Shown here in pieces: positions 1-13,300 of a stretch of DNA of 64,000 bases. A model generated the notes under the pieces. The model worked only from the letters and a program-made list of their open reading frames with translations. It was not told the DNA's origin and ran no database searches. A program made the translations under genes and the position numbers. Source of the stretch: Xiphophorus maculatus (taxonomy: Eukaryota; Chordata; Actinopteri; Cyprinodontiformes; Poeciliidae); contig NC_036458.1 in NCBI RefSeq assembly GCF_002775205.1, forward strand, positions 1,456,560 to 1,520,559. The letters are read 5' to 3'. How positions within the stretch are numbered: position 1 is the stretch's first letter; each line of letters opens with the position of its first letter.

Positions 1-632
1 AAACTGATTTATAGATTTATTAAACACTGATATATTTAAGACCTTATGTCTGCTAACTGATTACTATAGCTTTGAGGTAAATCAGTTTTTATCTTATTAA
101 ATATTGTATTTTTCTGAGTAACTTAACAGCCAGTATAAAAATTAACAGTAAAAATGTATCACTAAGTTTATTACACCTGAACAGAGTTAGTGAAATAAAT
201 CAACTTTTGAATACATTTCTAATTAATTGTGATAGCATCTGTTATTGTCCACACTTTCTACACATCAATTCAAAATCAAAACTGCTTTATTCACCTATAA
301 GGTAAATTAAATCTTGTTGTAATACTTATTAAATCAGAATAAGTGTTAAATCTTTAAATCTCCAAGCAGAATTAAAGATGTGTGTTAACCAAAGGATTTC
401 TGATTAGAGTTTTGATCATATTCGTGTTCTGGATGTTGAGCAGCTGGAAAGATCTTTTCTTCATACCTCTGATTTGTTACCATGGCAACAAGCTATTATT
501 TTCATAACTGGGAGCTGCTGATTACCATCTCAGAAGCCCAAATAACTCCTGAACTACGACCACAGATGCCTTAATAAAGTTTGTCTGAGCAGAATATGAA
601 GGCAGCAGCGATGAAGAGCGTTCGGTTCAGAC
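1..632. other. Intronic sequence of srrm2 with an old repeat remnant
   Basis: AT-rich sequence downstream (minus strand) of the last srrm2 exon I can read. No further exon with convincing splice sites and SR-rich coding is visible, so the next exon is probably off the left edge. Around 186-236 a stretch containing 'gtgaaataaatcaac' resembles a degraded fish DNA-transposon tail seen widely in teleosts; this is recalled and not checked. Confidence 0.4.
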
Positions 633-2648
633 CTGTGATCTGAACTGGAGGAGACGCTTCTGCGCCGACCCGACTTCACTTTCGGAGGACTGCAGCTTCC
701 ACTCCTTCTTTTCTTCTTTGACACTTTCTGCTTCTCATCTGAGGAACTACACACAAAGGATGGAACATTAGAAATCAGTTCACAGATGAACTCAGAAGAC
801 GTTTAAAATGAATTGAACAATAGCTACCTGTCGTCTTCGTCCTCTGATGCCTCCCTGAAACAGAATCACATGGAGAATTAACATAAATATAACAACAGCA
901 GGAGAAATGTTTTGTTTAAAGGAGGAACTTGGAGTAGTACCGCTTCTTTTTCTTCTTTTTGGATTTCTTCTTCTCTTTGCGAGGAGATGAGGACGAACTT
1001 TCTGAGCTGCTTCAAAGTCAAACCATAAAAATCTCAGATGGATCCTCATAATTCTGTCCTTCCTTCTTAATAAATCAGCATCATATCCTCACCTTTCTCT
1101 GTTCTTGTTTTTCTTTTTCTTCTTCCGGCTGCGCTTCTTAGGAGGAGAATCTGAATCATCTGAATCTTCCACCAAGCTGCCAAACAGAGACACATTATAA
1201 ACGGCGACTCCTTCAGCAGTGACATAAATTCACACTGGCTGCGTTTCCATCGACATTTTGACAATAAATTTGCTTAATAGAAACATGGCCATTTAGAAAA
1301 AACTCGTTTTTTGATAAAATGTTTTTGAGCTGGTCGAGGTGTTTTTGTTTGGCCGTATCAAAATTAGTTTATCTTGCAAAACTGCAATGGATTTTTTGAT
1401 CAACAAGTAGTTGGAGGATGATGGCATGGCATGTTTTTTACTGACGTATCATATGAACAAACTAATTCACATGTGATTTTAATTGAGTTTTTCCAACATT
1501 AGCGGGATATTAAAGTTTGTGGACATTAGTAACAGAAATGCTGCAACATTGAGGGTGTTCCTGCTCACATGTATTTCTGCTGCTGCAGTTTCTCCCGCTC
1601 CAGACGTTCCTGCTCCCGCTTCTCTTTCTCCTTTTCCTTGCGGTCAGCGTGGAAGGACGACCCGTCCACATAGTCGCTGGAGATGCCGAAAGCGGCACGA
1701 AGACGGTCGTTCTTCTGCTGGTTGGCTGCAGCCAGGGCGTGTGTTTCTGTCACACTGAAAGGACAAGAAATCAGCCACTAAAAGAACAAATGAGATCTTG
1801 CATCTGTGCAGCAAAAACTCTCATTTGATATTGTTTATATTGCCAAAATGTCCCAGTTTCTTCTCAATATATTAGAAAACATTCTGGTTCCATCTAATGA
1901 AAGACTATGAGTCCATTATTCTTTTGGAAGAATATATTATTGCTATTAAGCCAAACATATTTTAGAATTACAGTCTAAAAGTTAAACCTTCATTTCATCT
2001 GAGCAGAAAACATCATTTTAGGGAGACTTTAGCTGGACTTGGAGGTTTTTCTTGTTATTTTCCTTCACCTCCCTACAGAGATGGTCTCCAACATAAACGC
2101 AGAATGTGCGTGAAGTTTTAGTTTCGTGCTCACGTTGGTTTCTGAGCGGCAGTGGGAGACGGCTCCTCCTTCTCCTGCAGCATCATGCGGAAACTGTTCA
2201 CCTTCTCCTCGATCTCCTCGGCCGAATATCTGAAGAAGAGAAGAAACAGAAGTCAGAGCGTCAGTACACAGAACGAGAATTCACTTTTTTACATTTCAAA
2301 TCACAAATCTAAAAAGACTCGCTTTTTTAAAGATCGAAATAGAGGAATAAATAGAAAAGCAGGAAATATTGCTAAAAATGGTCAGAGTTTTTTTCTTCAC
2401 CCCTGCTCCTCCATCATGTCCTGCAGCTCGGCGCATTTGACCTCCAGCTGCCTCTTGCGCTGGTGCTCCAGGATGTCGGCGTTGGGCTGCCGGTTGAGCT
2501 GACTCTCCAGCCGCTCGCGGTCCTTTTCATCGCGCTCGCCTCCGCGCTCGTCTCGGGGCCTCTTGACCCGCAGGCTCGACAGGTTGCGCTGCACGTAGCC
2601 ATTGGTGCCGCTGCCCCGAGGAGTCGTCAGGCCAATACCATTGTACAT
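633..2648 (-). CDS. srrm2: SRRM2 N-terminal part (cwf21 domain), seven coding exons, 3' part outside window
   Basis: Serine/arginine repetitive matrix protein 2, a spliceosome and nuclear-speckle scaffold related to yeast Cwc21. Predicted exons on the minus strand: 2648-2401, 2229-2134, 1754-1569, 1176-1093, 1006-941, 854-828, 746-633. All have GT-AG borders and every intron is phase 2, giving 273 codons in one frame. The start MYNGIGLTTPRGSGTNGYVQ is the hallmark SRRM2/Cwc21 N-terminus. It is followed by the cwf21 helices (around residues 60-115, with MMEEQGYSAEEIEEKV), the RAAFGIS..YVDGSSF motif, then Lys/Ser/Arg-rich low-complexity exons that begin the RS region. The ATG at 2648-2646 follows a putative acceptor at 2652. 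SRRM3 and SRRM4 were considered; the MYNGIG start argues against them. The frame is open at the left, so the long RS repeat exon is missing only because of the window edge. Confidence 0.9.
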
Positions 2649-4543
2649 GGCTCTGCATGGATCAAACGTTATGGTTGAACCGATAATGGCATAAGCCTTC
2701 AAACAGAAATTATTTATTTTTAAATCTACTCACACTCTTCTCTAGTGAAATAATACATGACTGTAATAAAGGGTATAAATAAGCTTGTTTGGTTTTAATC
2801 TGTCATCAGAACCAACTGGTCCAAACAGGGATTAAAAATATGATGTTAATCTCTTTAAGTACCCAAATAAGAAATCAACTTCTGTGACATGTGAGATGAT
2901 TAATTAGCAAGATCAAAATCTGGATCCAATCAAAACTAAAACACAAGTTCTGAAATCCCAGAAGAATTTGTGATAATTGTGACTATTATTTCATTTGAAT
3001 GATGAGTAGTTTTAGTCGCCATTTTTAATGATAAAAATGCCAAATTCTCTACCAAAACTGACACTGATAGGCTAAATGAAATGAACGCTACAAGTAAAAC
3101 GACATTTAATCCAACCAAAATAAAAAAAGGCAGAACATTCACTAAGGATCATGTGATGAATGAGTCACTGATGTTTTTTAAAATAAGTAATTTTTTGGGA
3201 TCACTGGTTTGATTCAGCAGTTTATGTTTTAATCTTCACTCAATTAAATAAAAAATGATTAATCTCCCTGACAGATTTAAGGTGATATTTTAATCTTACC
3301 AACATCTTTAATGACACTAGAAAGGATATTAGCGTCTTATTGAGTCCTGATTTGTTTCTGATCCAGGAAGTAAAGATTAGGGTGAAGTTTTCCAGAATCA
3401 GAGATTTATGAGTTGTTGTAAACGATGTGTCACCAAAAATACAAGTGGAAAAATACAAAACACATTTAAGAAATTACTAAAAAGCCTTTGATTGTTGTAA
3501 TAAAAATAAATGCTTTTTCATCAATTATTAAAAAGCTACAATTTTTAAAATGTAAATTAAAACAGATTTTCCTACAGAAATAGCATCCCTTTTGCATAGT
3601 CTTAATATCTTTTGGGAGAAGCATGTTTTGTTTTTAATCAGAAACAAACTTCTTGATACAATAAAAGTGTCTTAAAATTTAATTCTAGGCCAGACTGTAC
3701 ATAATCCAAGTATAATTTTTTTAAAATTATACTTATTTTTTTGTTCTTCCAGATAAAATCATTTACTTTGTTAGCATCATTTGAAAATGTTGCTAACAAA
3801 TCTATTATTATCACACTCAGTCATCACAGTTTGTGTTTAAGGTTTTTCCTAATCTTACACTATATTTCTATTAAATCATTAAATCATCTCACATCACATT
3901 TATTGTTCCCCATTGGATTCAAAAGTTCTACCAAATTTCTTTTAGGGCTACATTTTGTTTTCCCAGCAAACAAAATTGTTAAAAGAAATCTGATATTTTA
4001 CGAATGATTAACAATATTCTCCTTAAAGCAGACCACCATGATACACCGCACACAATGGTCAGACATTCAACAGTACAATTGACCTTCATAAACTGCAGTT
4101 TAAAGGTTTCTGCTCCTCATAAAGGAACAACACCTCCACCGATCCAGAACACAATAATTCCGGGAGACATTTTGTTGACAGCTTCTTTGTGCGGTCTGGG
4201 CCTCCAGATAGTAAAATGCTGAGGATATTTCAATCTTTCTGGGCTTTTTAAAAACGAACACTGTCACCATAAATTTATATTTTTGGTCAGAAAAAACGGT
4301 TATATTTGTCGCGCTTTGGCACGTGCGTCAAATCAGGCCCGTCGAAGCTAGTTTTCATGAACGTTAATAAAAATCACGTGAACCCAAATAAAATCGACAT
4401 TTAACTCATCATATATATAATCCTTAACGAAGGATTGTCTAGACAGTTACTTAACTATTACGTTTAGGATATATTTAGCTCTGTTAAGAAAGAGGCCTTC
4501 TTATTACCAGCTAAGCTAGCAAACGTAATCATTACGTACCAGC
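2649..4543 (-). other. Predicted 5'-UTR intron of srrm2
   Basis: AT-rich, no recognisable coding sequence. It lies between the first coding exon of srrm2 (acceptor near 2652) and a probable non-coding first exon whose donor reads CTG|GTACGT on the minus strand near 4543. A 17-codon minus-strand ORF near 4160 (MSPGIIVFW...) was seen but not recognised. Confidence 0.4.
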
Positions 4544-4760
4544 AGTCTTTCTCCAGGAGAAACGTAAGCGAAATGGCTCGTTAAAGAGTCTGGTGTTTGA
4601 TAACGTCCCGTAGAACCACTCAGCAACACTAATATTCACGACAACCGTTTGAGTAAAAGTGTGGCAAAATAAAAGAAATGCTGCTAGCTTCAGCTAACAG
4701 CTTCGCTTTGCAACTACAGGATGAACTCCATCTACGTCACACGTAAGTTCGCACGTTTAA
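4544..4760 (-). promoter_or_regulatory. Probable srrm2 first exon and promoter region
   Basis: Locally CpG-richer than its surroundings, with several 'acgt' words. It ends on the minus strand in a consensus donor GTACGT. The position, upstream of the first coding exon and with no other gene nearby, suggests the transcription start of srrm2. On the plus strand a short ATG-initiated stretch (4722 onward) is followed by a donor-like GTAAGT, so a divergent transcript is possible. No TATA box is evident. Confidence 0.35.
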
Positions 4761-5824
4761 ACTGCGGCGTTCTGGTGCTGGAGGAAATGAGAGCTCTTCT
4801 CAAGTTTGTAATTTAAAATATAATGATTGATACAACAAATTTTCTCTATATTCAGCTTGATCAACAAGCCTGATGAATGGGCTGTACCAGAGGTCTAGTT
4901 GTTTAAACAGTTGTTTTTTTCCTACCAGGAAATATGAGATTATATACGATCTTAAGAGTCAATATCACCCATATACTATGTAGAACTAAGAACTTGTTTA
5001 ATCTTAATATTATTACATTATTATTACTCATTTGAAAACATAATTTATTTATACCAGGGAAAATACAGTTTGTCATGACTCTCATCATCCAAGTATCATC
5101 AAAGAGTTGTGGATGGTGATGCTGTGGGCACTAGATAGTAAGGATTTTCAATAGCAGTCAGTCTCGCAACTAATCTAAAGAGGCCTATGACTGAATATTG
5201 TTGCTGCGTGACAGCTTCATAACTGTCATGACATGCTAACAGCTTGATATCTGGGCAGCAGAGGTAATATTCCACAGTAGCATATTCTGGATTTCACCAT
5301 AATTTGTTGGCAACCATCAGTAATCCACTTTATTTGCTTTTGCTGGTCCTTTTTAAATCTCTTTCTCACTATATGGTTAGAAAGATGGATGGAAGGAAGA
5401 GATGGTTTCAACTTTCTCCTTCTCTCTGCTCTTAAGTCTTGCTCTACATTCGGAAAGCATCCTTTTCAACTCTGGGATTTGGGGGCACAATTTATGTACT
5501 ATTTGAGCTTATGAGATCCTAATTAGCTGCTCAAAGTTGTAAACAACATGATTATGTGTCATAACAACTAAGAGTGAGAAAGTACCTGAAAATATTCTTT
5601 CAGTTGCACAGCATCCAGAGCCAGAGAGAATAATTGTCCAAACATGCAACACATCAATCAAAAACTATGAACAAAATTCTTCAGAACTAACATAACAGGA
5701 CTTCGCCAAACTACTGCCCCCATAAGCGGCACAATTAAAATGTTGTCTCACAAAAACTAAGCAGTGTATCATAATTATTAGGTAAATATATTTTATTTTT
5801 CATCTTATTGTCGGAAAAGCAATA
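4761..5824. other. Intergenic, no gene recognised
   Basis: AT-rich with only short ORFs. The 61-codon minus-strand ORF at 5226-5411 is basic and might be a transposase scrap, but I cannot assign it. Confidence 0.4.
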
Positions 5825-6807
<983 letters not shown>

Positions 6808-6889
6808 TACATACATAAATTTGGTTGTAGTTTAAAAAAAGTTTTACATGCGTAAGAACCAAGGTTGAGCTTGTTTCCTGGATTTTTCG

Positions 6890-7100
6890 TATTTAGACCA
6901 ATAAAACTTCATATCCCAGAATGCACCAAGAGGAGGGTGTGACGCAGTCAGATAAAAATTCCCTGCGTCAGTCGTCGACCGTTAGAGACGCTGCAGCAGC
7001 AGGTGGAGGGTGTTGTAATCTGTCGTCCTGCGGGTCGTTTCTCTGGAAAAGAGCCTGATTAAGTTAAGCTCACAGAACCGAACCGAACCCTTCAGTGAAA
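6890..7100 (+). promoter_or_regulatory. arl6ip1 promoter and 5' UTR
   Basis: A CCAAT box at 6898-6902 lies about 70 bp upstream of a GC-richer segment (6960-7100) that runs directly into the arl6ip1 start codon. No TATA box at the usual distance, consistent with a housekeeping promoter. The transcription start near 6960-6980 is inferred only from composition. Confidence 0.45.
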
Positions 7101-10100
7101 ATGGCTGAAAGCGACAACAAAAGCGCAAATCTTTTAGTAAGTATGATGGGCCTTTTTTTTAAAGATCGGCTCTGACTGATCTGGGAGTGTTAGCATAGTT
7201 AGCCAAAGCTACTGCTAATCTCTGTTCTCCCGCTGCGGAGGCTGGTGGTGAGTTTGTGCAACTGATTTGAGTTATGACACTGTTTTTTTTTAGAGACACT
7301 TAAATGAACATTAGACTCAAATCATTATCTTTAAGCTACCCACCGCAGCTCTGCCGCTGGTTTTGGCCGCAGCTAGTGAGAGGAAGCTCGGAGGGTTTAT
7401 CTTCAGCGCGTTCATCCTCTCGGAAACGTTACAAACTCAGTTTGACGACCTTTGTCTCGGTTTGATCGGTTCAAATCAGATTGGTTGAGTTTGTTCAGAC
7501 ATAATTTCCCCGGTTTGATTTCTGCTACGTCTTATGAAAGTTATTTTTTTCTTTTATAGCTGCTTATCTTTGTCAAGGCCCTCACATCCAGGAACACCAA
7601 CTTAAAACGGCCCTAAACCCCATTTTGTACTCTTCAGTTTAGCCGTACACCATTTTTATTTAATTTAATTGAAAAAAATCCATGTTAAACTGTTTCTAAA
7701 TGTTATACTTGGATTTTTAGTAGGCTGTTTTTCTAATATTATTACAGCTTAATTTAAGAAAATTATTTTCCATCTAATTATTTGTTTCAAGAAGGATGGA
7801 ATTAGCGTATCATTAATGGGACAATTGGTATTTTATTTTTGTTTTATTATGAGTTGGTGCAAGGCCAGGGTAGAACTGAACAAAGATCTGGAAACCTCAA
7901 TAGCAGCCATCCCAAAACTTTGATTCCAATAAGTACCAGATGAACCTGCACATTTTCCTGAGTGGTCTATGTAATCCCTGACCTATGACCCCAATCCAGG
8001 ACGAGTTGAAAAGGAAGCTTCATGGATGCAGAGAGAGAGAGAAGGAGGTAGTTCGATCTCTTTAATTACTTTCAATAGAGAAGGATCATATCCCCTACTC
8101 CAACGTCTTTGCAATCTGGCCTAACCATGTGGCCAGAGTGAGGTTTAAAGTGTCAAAAGCAAATGAGGTGGATGAGCAGAGCTGCCTAAAACTGATGGGG
8201 TCATATATTATTGAGCTGAATCAAACTATGTTATGTAAATAGAAATGTGTTTGTAAGCTATACTGAGCTTGTCATTGTAACTCTGAGCATGGCTTTCTGA
8301 CGAACATCGGATTGAAATTTGTCAGATGATGATTTTTTTCCCTCCCTGAATGCAGCTTACAGAGGATCATTTAAATAGGTCTGGAGTCTGTTAGCAACTG
8401 GAGGAAGGATGAAGGTTTGGCTGAATAAAACCATTTAAAGACTGATGTTATTTAGTAATTCAGAAGGTGAAAATCATTTTGTAGAGCAGCGTTTCCCAGC
8501 CTTGGTCCCAGGAATGCTGCCCTGCGTGATAATGAAGAGCGCTCTCTGCTGTAACACACCTGATTCAGACGAAGGAAATGCTGCAGCAGCCGGTTGATCA
8601 GGCGAAATCAGGTGTGCTGACTCAAGGAAACGCCTAAAACATGCAGTGATGGGACGTCCTTGTCATTCAATGCAGAGATGCATTTCCTACATTTATTTGT
8701 TTTGTTTCATAGAGAAAAAAATAAACTATTAACATCAAACCAATAAAAAAAAAGGGGGGGGGGTCCTGTTTGATCAGAAATAAAAAGAGCTAGAAAGTTG
8801 AGTGGAAGGAAGAAGGTTCACAAGCAGCAGGATTAAGTGGTTGGCTGGTTCTGGCCCACATTTCTGCTAGGGGTGTAGCGATACGATAATCTCACGATAC
8901 GTATCACGATATTTGGGAAACGATACAATATAATATGATTCGATGAACTTTTAGGATTTTGTGAAAGATTTTAGAAGGACAGAGTGATTTTAGTGACATT
9001 TTGTGTTCCATAGACTTGGATTTAATTAACTGAAAACTGATTAAAAGCACCAACTATGCAATACCTGACTCTGATTGGACAGAGTCTAACAGTCTTCAGC
9101 TGGACAAAATGAATTAAAGATGCAGTGAGAAAATTAGTTTCTGTCATTTAATTCATGTGGATTTGACATGAAACTCAAAGTTTCCACAGTGATCCAGGAG
9201 CTGAGAGGGGAGATTATCAGCCTCTGTAGACTCTCAATATGCAAATGATTGCACTTATGTTTTTCTTTTGGACGTACTGTGGCTGCGTTTTAGAATAAAA
9301 AACGTCTTTTGGACTGTAGGGAAAAGGCTTTTCTACATTGGCTCCCGGAGTTAGCCGTGGCTGTAAGCTGTTTACTACTAGCTGCTGGGGGGGCGGCTCT
9401 GCCTCACCCCGTAGTGATCGACTCCTTGCAGCAGCGCCGCCGTTCCCCTGCTTGGATCTCTGAGTAGCTGCCTCTCAAACTGCCAGGATCTCATCGTTCT
9501 CTCAGTCTCTGATACTCTGTCAGTTGCTAATAAGAATGATCGATCCGCCATCATGACAATCCTCACTGCGCCCAGACTGCGGCTGCAGGTTTCCCCTCTT
9601 CGTTTTCAAAACAACGCGCCACTGCATGCTGCGCCTTCATTCTTCAGGTAAACCTTTATATACAGAACAGAAACCACTGAGCTAAAAACAAATTGCGAAG
9701 TGGATGCCACCAGTCGCTCCGATATCCAAACTTTGCATTAATTTTGCAATCTCACCACCGTTACCACTTCTCTTTCAGTTACTTGCGCAACTTTACTTTG
9801 TTTCTTAGCAACAAAATACAGCCCATCGTTATTTATTGAAGATTTGAGATTTCCAAAAGCAAAAGAATCTGATGTTGCGTTTCGTTTTTTTTACGTTTGG
9901 AAGCTCATTTCCTTCTATAACCGGAAAAGCCGGTTTTTGACATTTCTCTGACATTCAGAAAAATATGGTTTACTTATTTCAGCATAACTCCGGTTTTACT
10001 TGGCTTATTAACACAATTTAAAAACTGGTGTGTAGTTTATAATGTGCACTTTAAGCACAAGTTGAAAGTGAGACTGGGGGAGGCGGAGTCTTGCTGCTAC

Positions 10101-10329
10101 GCCGTCACAAACCAGACATGTTAAAAAGACAGTACAAGCCTGTGGACCGCTATGGTTTAACGTATCGAAAAATCGATACTATCCCAGAATGGAAAAAATC
10201 GATAAATATCGTAGAATCGATATAATTATACAGCCCTAATTTCTGCAATAAAATCCTGAGGTATTAAATCTAGATTAATGGAATAAATGTTTGGATTAGA
10301 GTTTAACCTGAATTGCATGTTACTAAAGT

Positions 10330-10377
<48 letters not shown>

Positions 10378-13300
10378 CAGGCTCAGGAAACAGCCCAGCT
10401 GGAGGAGCAGCTCCAGGGGTGGAGGGAGGTGATCCTAGCCGGAGATCGGGTTCTGCGCTGGGAGCAGCCCTGGTTCCCTGGAGCTCTGGTTGGTGTGACC
10501 ACCATGGTTTTCCTGTGAGTCCGCCTCACATCACAGCGTTACCCAGACAACGTTAACAAGTCTTAAACTGTCTGAATATGAATTTTACGTGACTGAATGG
10601 TCTTTAATGTTTCAGTTTTATACTTGGAGATGTGTAAACTTGTATAAATGTGAACACATCCTGTCTGCATGGCGTCTGCTTGTCTCCCTGTGTTCTCAGT
10701 TTAAACAACTCTGATCTGGTTTAGTTTAGTTTTTGTTCTGTTTACATCATTTTTTACAGTTAGAGATCCACCTTGGTGTGTAAGCAGAGCAGGCATCTAA
10801 AAATATCTGTCATCCCGTCTGCTACAAAGAGAAAATGTTTTATGTAAAATGTTTTTGTGTTTGCTTCCTTTGAGCTGCTCTGCAGGATCTGCTGACTGAT
10901 TCTGACTTTTTTCTTTTTAGTTGCTGATTCTGGTTTCTTAGCTCAACTGAAGAAAATGTGAATTCTTTTTTTAAGGAGTGTTAATTTATTCCAGGCAGGA
11001 TTTGATCTTCAGTTTCCTTCATTTATCAGTTTATTTAACAAGAAGTTCCTGTTTAATTCTCTGTCTGAGTTTGATCATCAGCAGCAGATCAATAACAGGA
11101 AGCTGAAGCGTCTGCTCCATCATCTTCCTTCAGACTGAGCCTGAAGGAAGATGATGATAACTTCCTGTATGCTCTGCAGGCTGATTTACTACCTGGACCC
11201 GTCGGTGCTGACTGGACTGTCCGGCACCGTCATGCTGCTCTGCCTGGCTGATTACTTTGTTCCCACCGTCGCTCTCAAAGTGTTTGGCTCCAATAAGTGG
11301 TAAGAGCTCACGCTGCTTCCCAACCAGAGGACATTTTGTTCTCTCGAAGGTTCCTCGCTTTCAGACTTAAATGTTCCAGTCTGTTAAAAACTGGGTCAAA
11401 GTCCTCATCAAAGCACCAGTAAGAAAGCTAAAGTTCAGAATTGTTGATTTTAGTTTCAGTTCTGCTGTGTTTACTGCTGTGACCTTAAAGCAGCCCACAG
11501 TCTCCCTGGGCTTTGACTAGACTCCATCTGGCTGGCGGTGTGTATTAACGGCTGAAAACAAGACGACCGACTCAGGATAGAGTTTCATTCTGCTGGACCT
11601 CCATCCTCCAGCTGTCGTCCTGAGCCTGATGATCCTCTTCATCAATCACACGTGTTGCTATAGCAACAGAAATGAACACTGGAAGTAAATCGCTGTGTGA
11701 TCTGACTGTTGATAAAAACCCAAGATCCAGTTTATTAGGAAATTAGAATAAAGGCTAATTAAACATGGGGTGAGTGAATGGTACTCATACGTACGGTTTA
11801 GTGTTTTCACTTGTCTGAGCTCCTTTTTTTTTAAAAAATTTAAAAAAAAAAATTTTTTTACCCCTCCAGGGTCTTTTTGTGGCTCTAGTGTCCCTTATAT
11901 GACAGCAGGCTGACAGGAAACGGGGAAGGAGAGGGGGGAAGACATGCGGCAAATGTCGTCGGGTCCGGGAGTCGAACCTGCGACGGCCGCGTCGAGGACT
12001 CAAGGCCTCCAAATACGGGTCGCGCTAACCACTACGCCACCACGGCACGCCCGTCTGAGCTCCTTTTGCATGAATTACTGCATCAGTGTGGCAGTAAATA
12101 AACTTCACACTTCTCTAACGCTCATCGTTTTATCACATGTTTTCCTTCCACTAAACCACGTGTCAAAGTCGAGGCCCGAGGGCCAAATACGGCCCGCCGT
12201 AGCCCTCAATGGTTTTTTATGATTTTGCAAAAAAGTTAAATTCACACAAAATAAACAGATTCCTGCACTCTAATACATAGTTGCGTTGATTGCAAATTTT
12301 CATAAAACATTGTGAAAGACATTAGGTGTAAGTGATGCTAACTCCCACCTGCAGGTGGCAGTTTCTCTTCCTGCTGCTGCCTCAGCTTGACTTGATGTCG
12401 TTATAATCTGTGATCGATACAAAATGAGAAACAAAAGGTCACATTTACTGTCATAAATGCAAACATGTCTAAATTAGCTTCACAAAATCTGTAACTTCGA
12501 TTGCAAAAAGTAACGAGCAAATATGAAAGTACTTATCAAACACAGCTATTTGCAACTTAATGGGTTTTATTAAGTTGACTCTGACAAAAGAAAAAAAGAT
12601 GTGTGTATATATAACCCAAAATGCACCAAACTTTCCATCAGTCTCTTTCATTCGGCGCTCTGAAGAGCCAGACTCTTTATGTCAGGTCAGAATTTCTATC
12701 AGATTTTCTTTTTCAGTTTGTTTTATATCCGACTCCAAATTTCTGAGAACCTTGATTCGCCACCTCAGTAAATCTGTCACTCTGGTGAACTGGTGATTTT
12801 CACAGTTTGATAAGCCAAACTTCTGATGAAGGAGTGAAACTCGGAGCTGAAGCTTCAGCGGCGGGTCGGGGGAGGAAGACGAGCCGCTGGCCCGGTTCTG
12901 GTTCCTCTGGGCTCATCTCCAACCAGGACTGAAATAGAAACGCTGGCTCAGCAGAAATAAAGAGCGCTGAGATTTTCTCACCCGAGAAGGAAACTGAAGA
13001 AGTCAACAGTTCACACCTGAATATGGGACAAGTTTGGCTTTTTAATATGAGAATAATAAAGATTTAGGAGCAGTTTTTATGGAATCACACTGAAAGTTTT
13101 TATATTCAAATGTATTTTTGAAGTTGCTGTGTAGTTTGAGCTCCGGTTTGTGTGCAGGACCACGGAGCAGCAGCAGCGTTTCCATGAGATCTGCAACAAC
13201 CTGGTGAGGAGCGAGCGCCGCGTCGTCGGCTGGTGGAAGCGTCTCTGCGCCCTGAAAGAGGAGAAACCCAAAGTGGTTCGTTTTTACTCCATTTGTCACC

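Noticed and set aside
4140..4180. Minus-strand mini-ORF MSPGIIVFWIGGGVVPL
   Set aside because: Only 17 codons, no recognised protein and no clear splice context; it may be a uORF or chance.
10287..10556. Plus-strand ORFs with Cys-Val repeats
   Set aside because: They are translations of the (TG)n tract running out of frame into arl6ip1 exon 2; the exon is used in another frame after the acceptor at 10380.
11944..12052. tRNA-like sequence with A and B boxes
   Set aside because: It belongs to a SINE with a 15-bp target duplication and a SINE body; it does not form a functional tRNA gene. The same holds at 24645.
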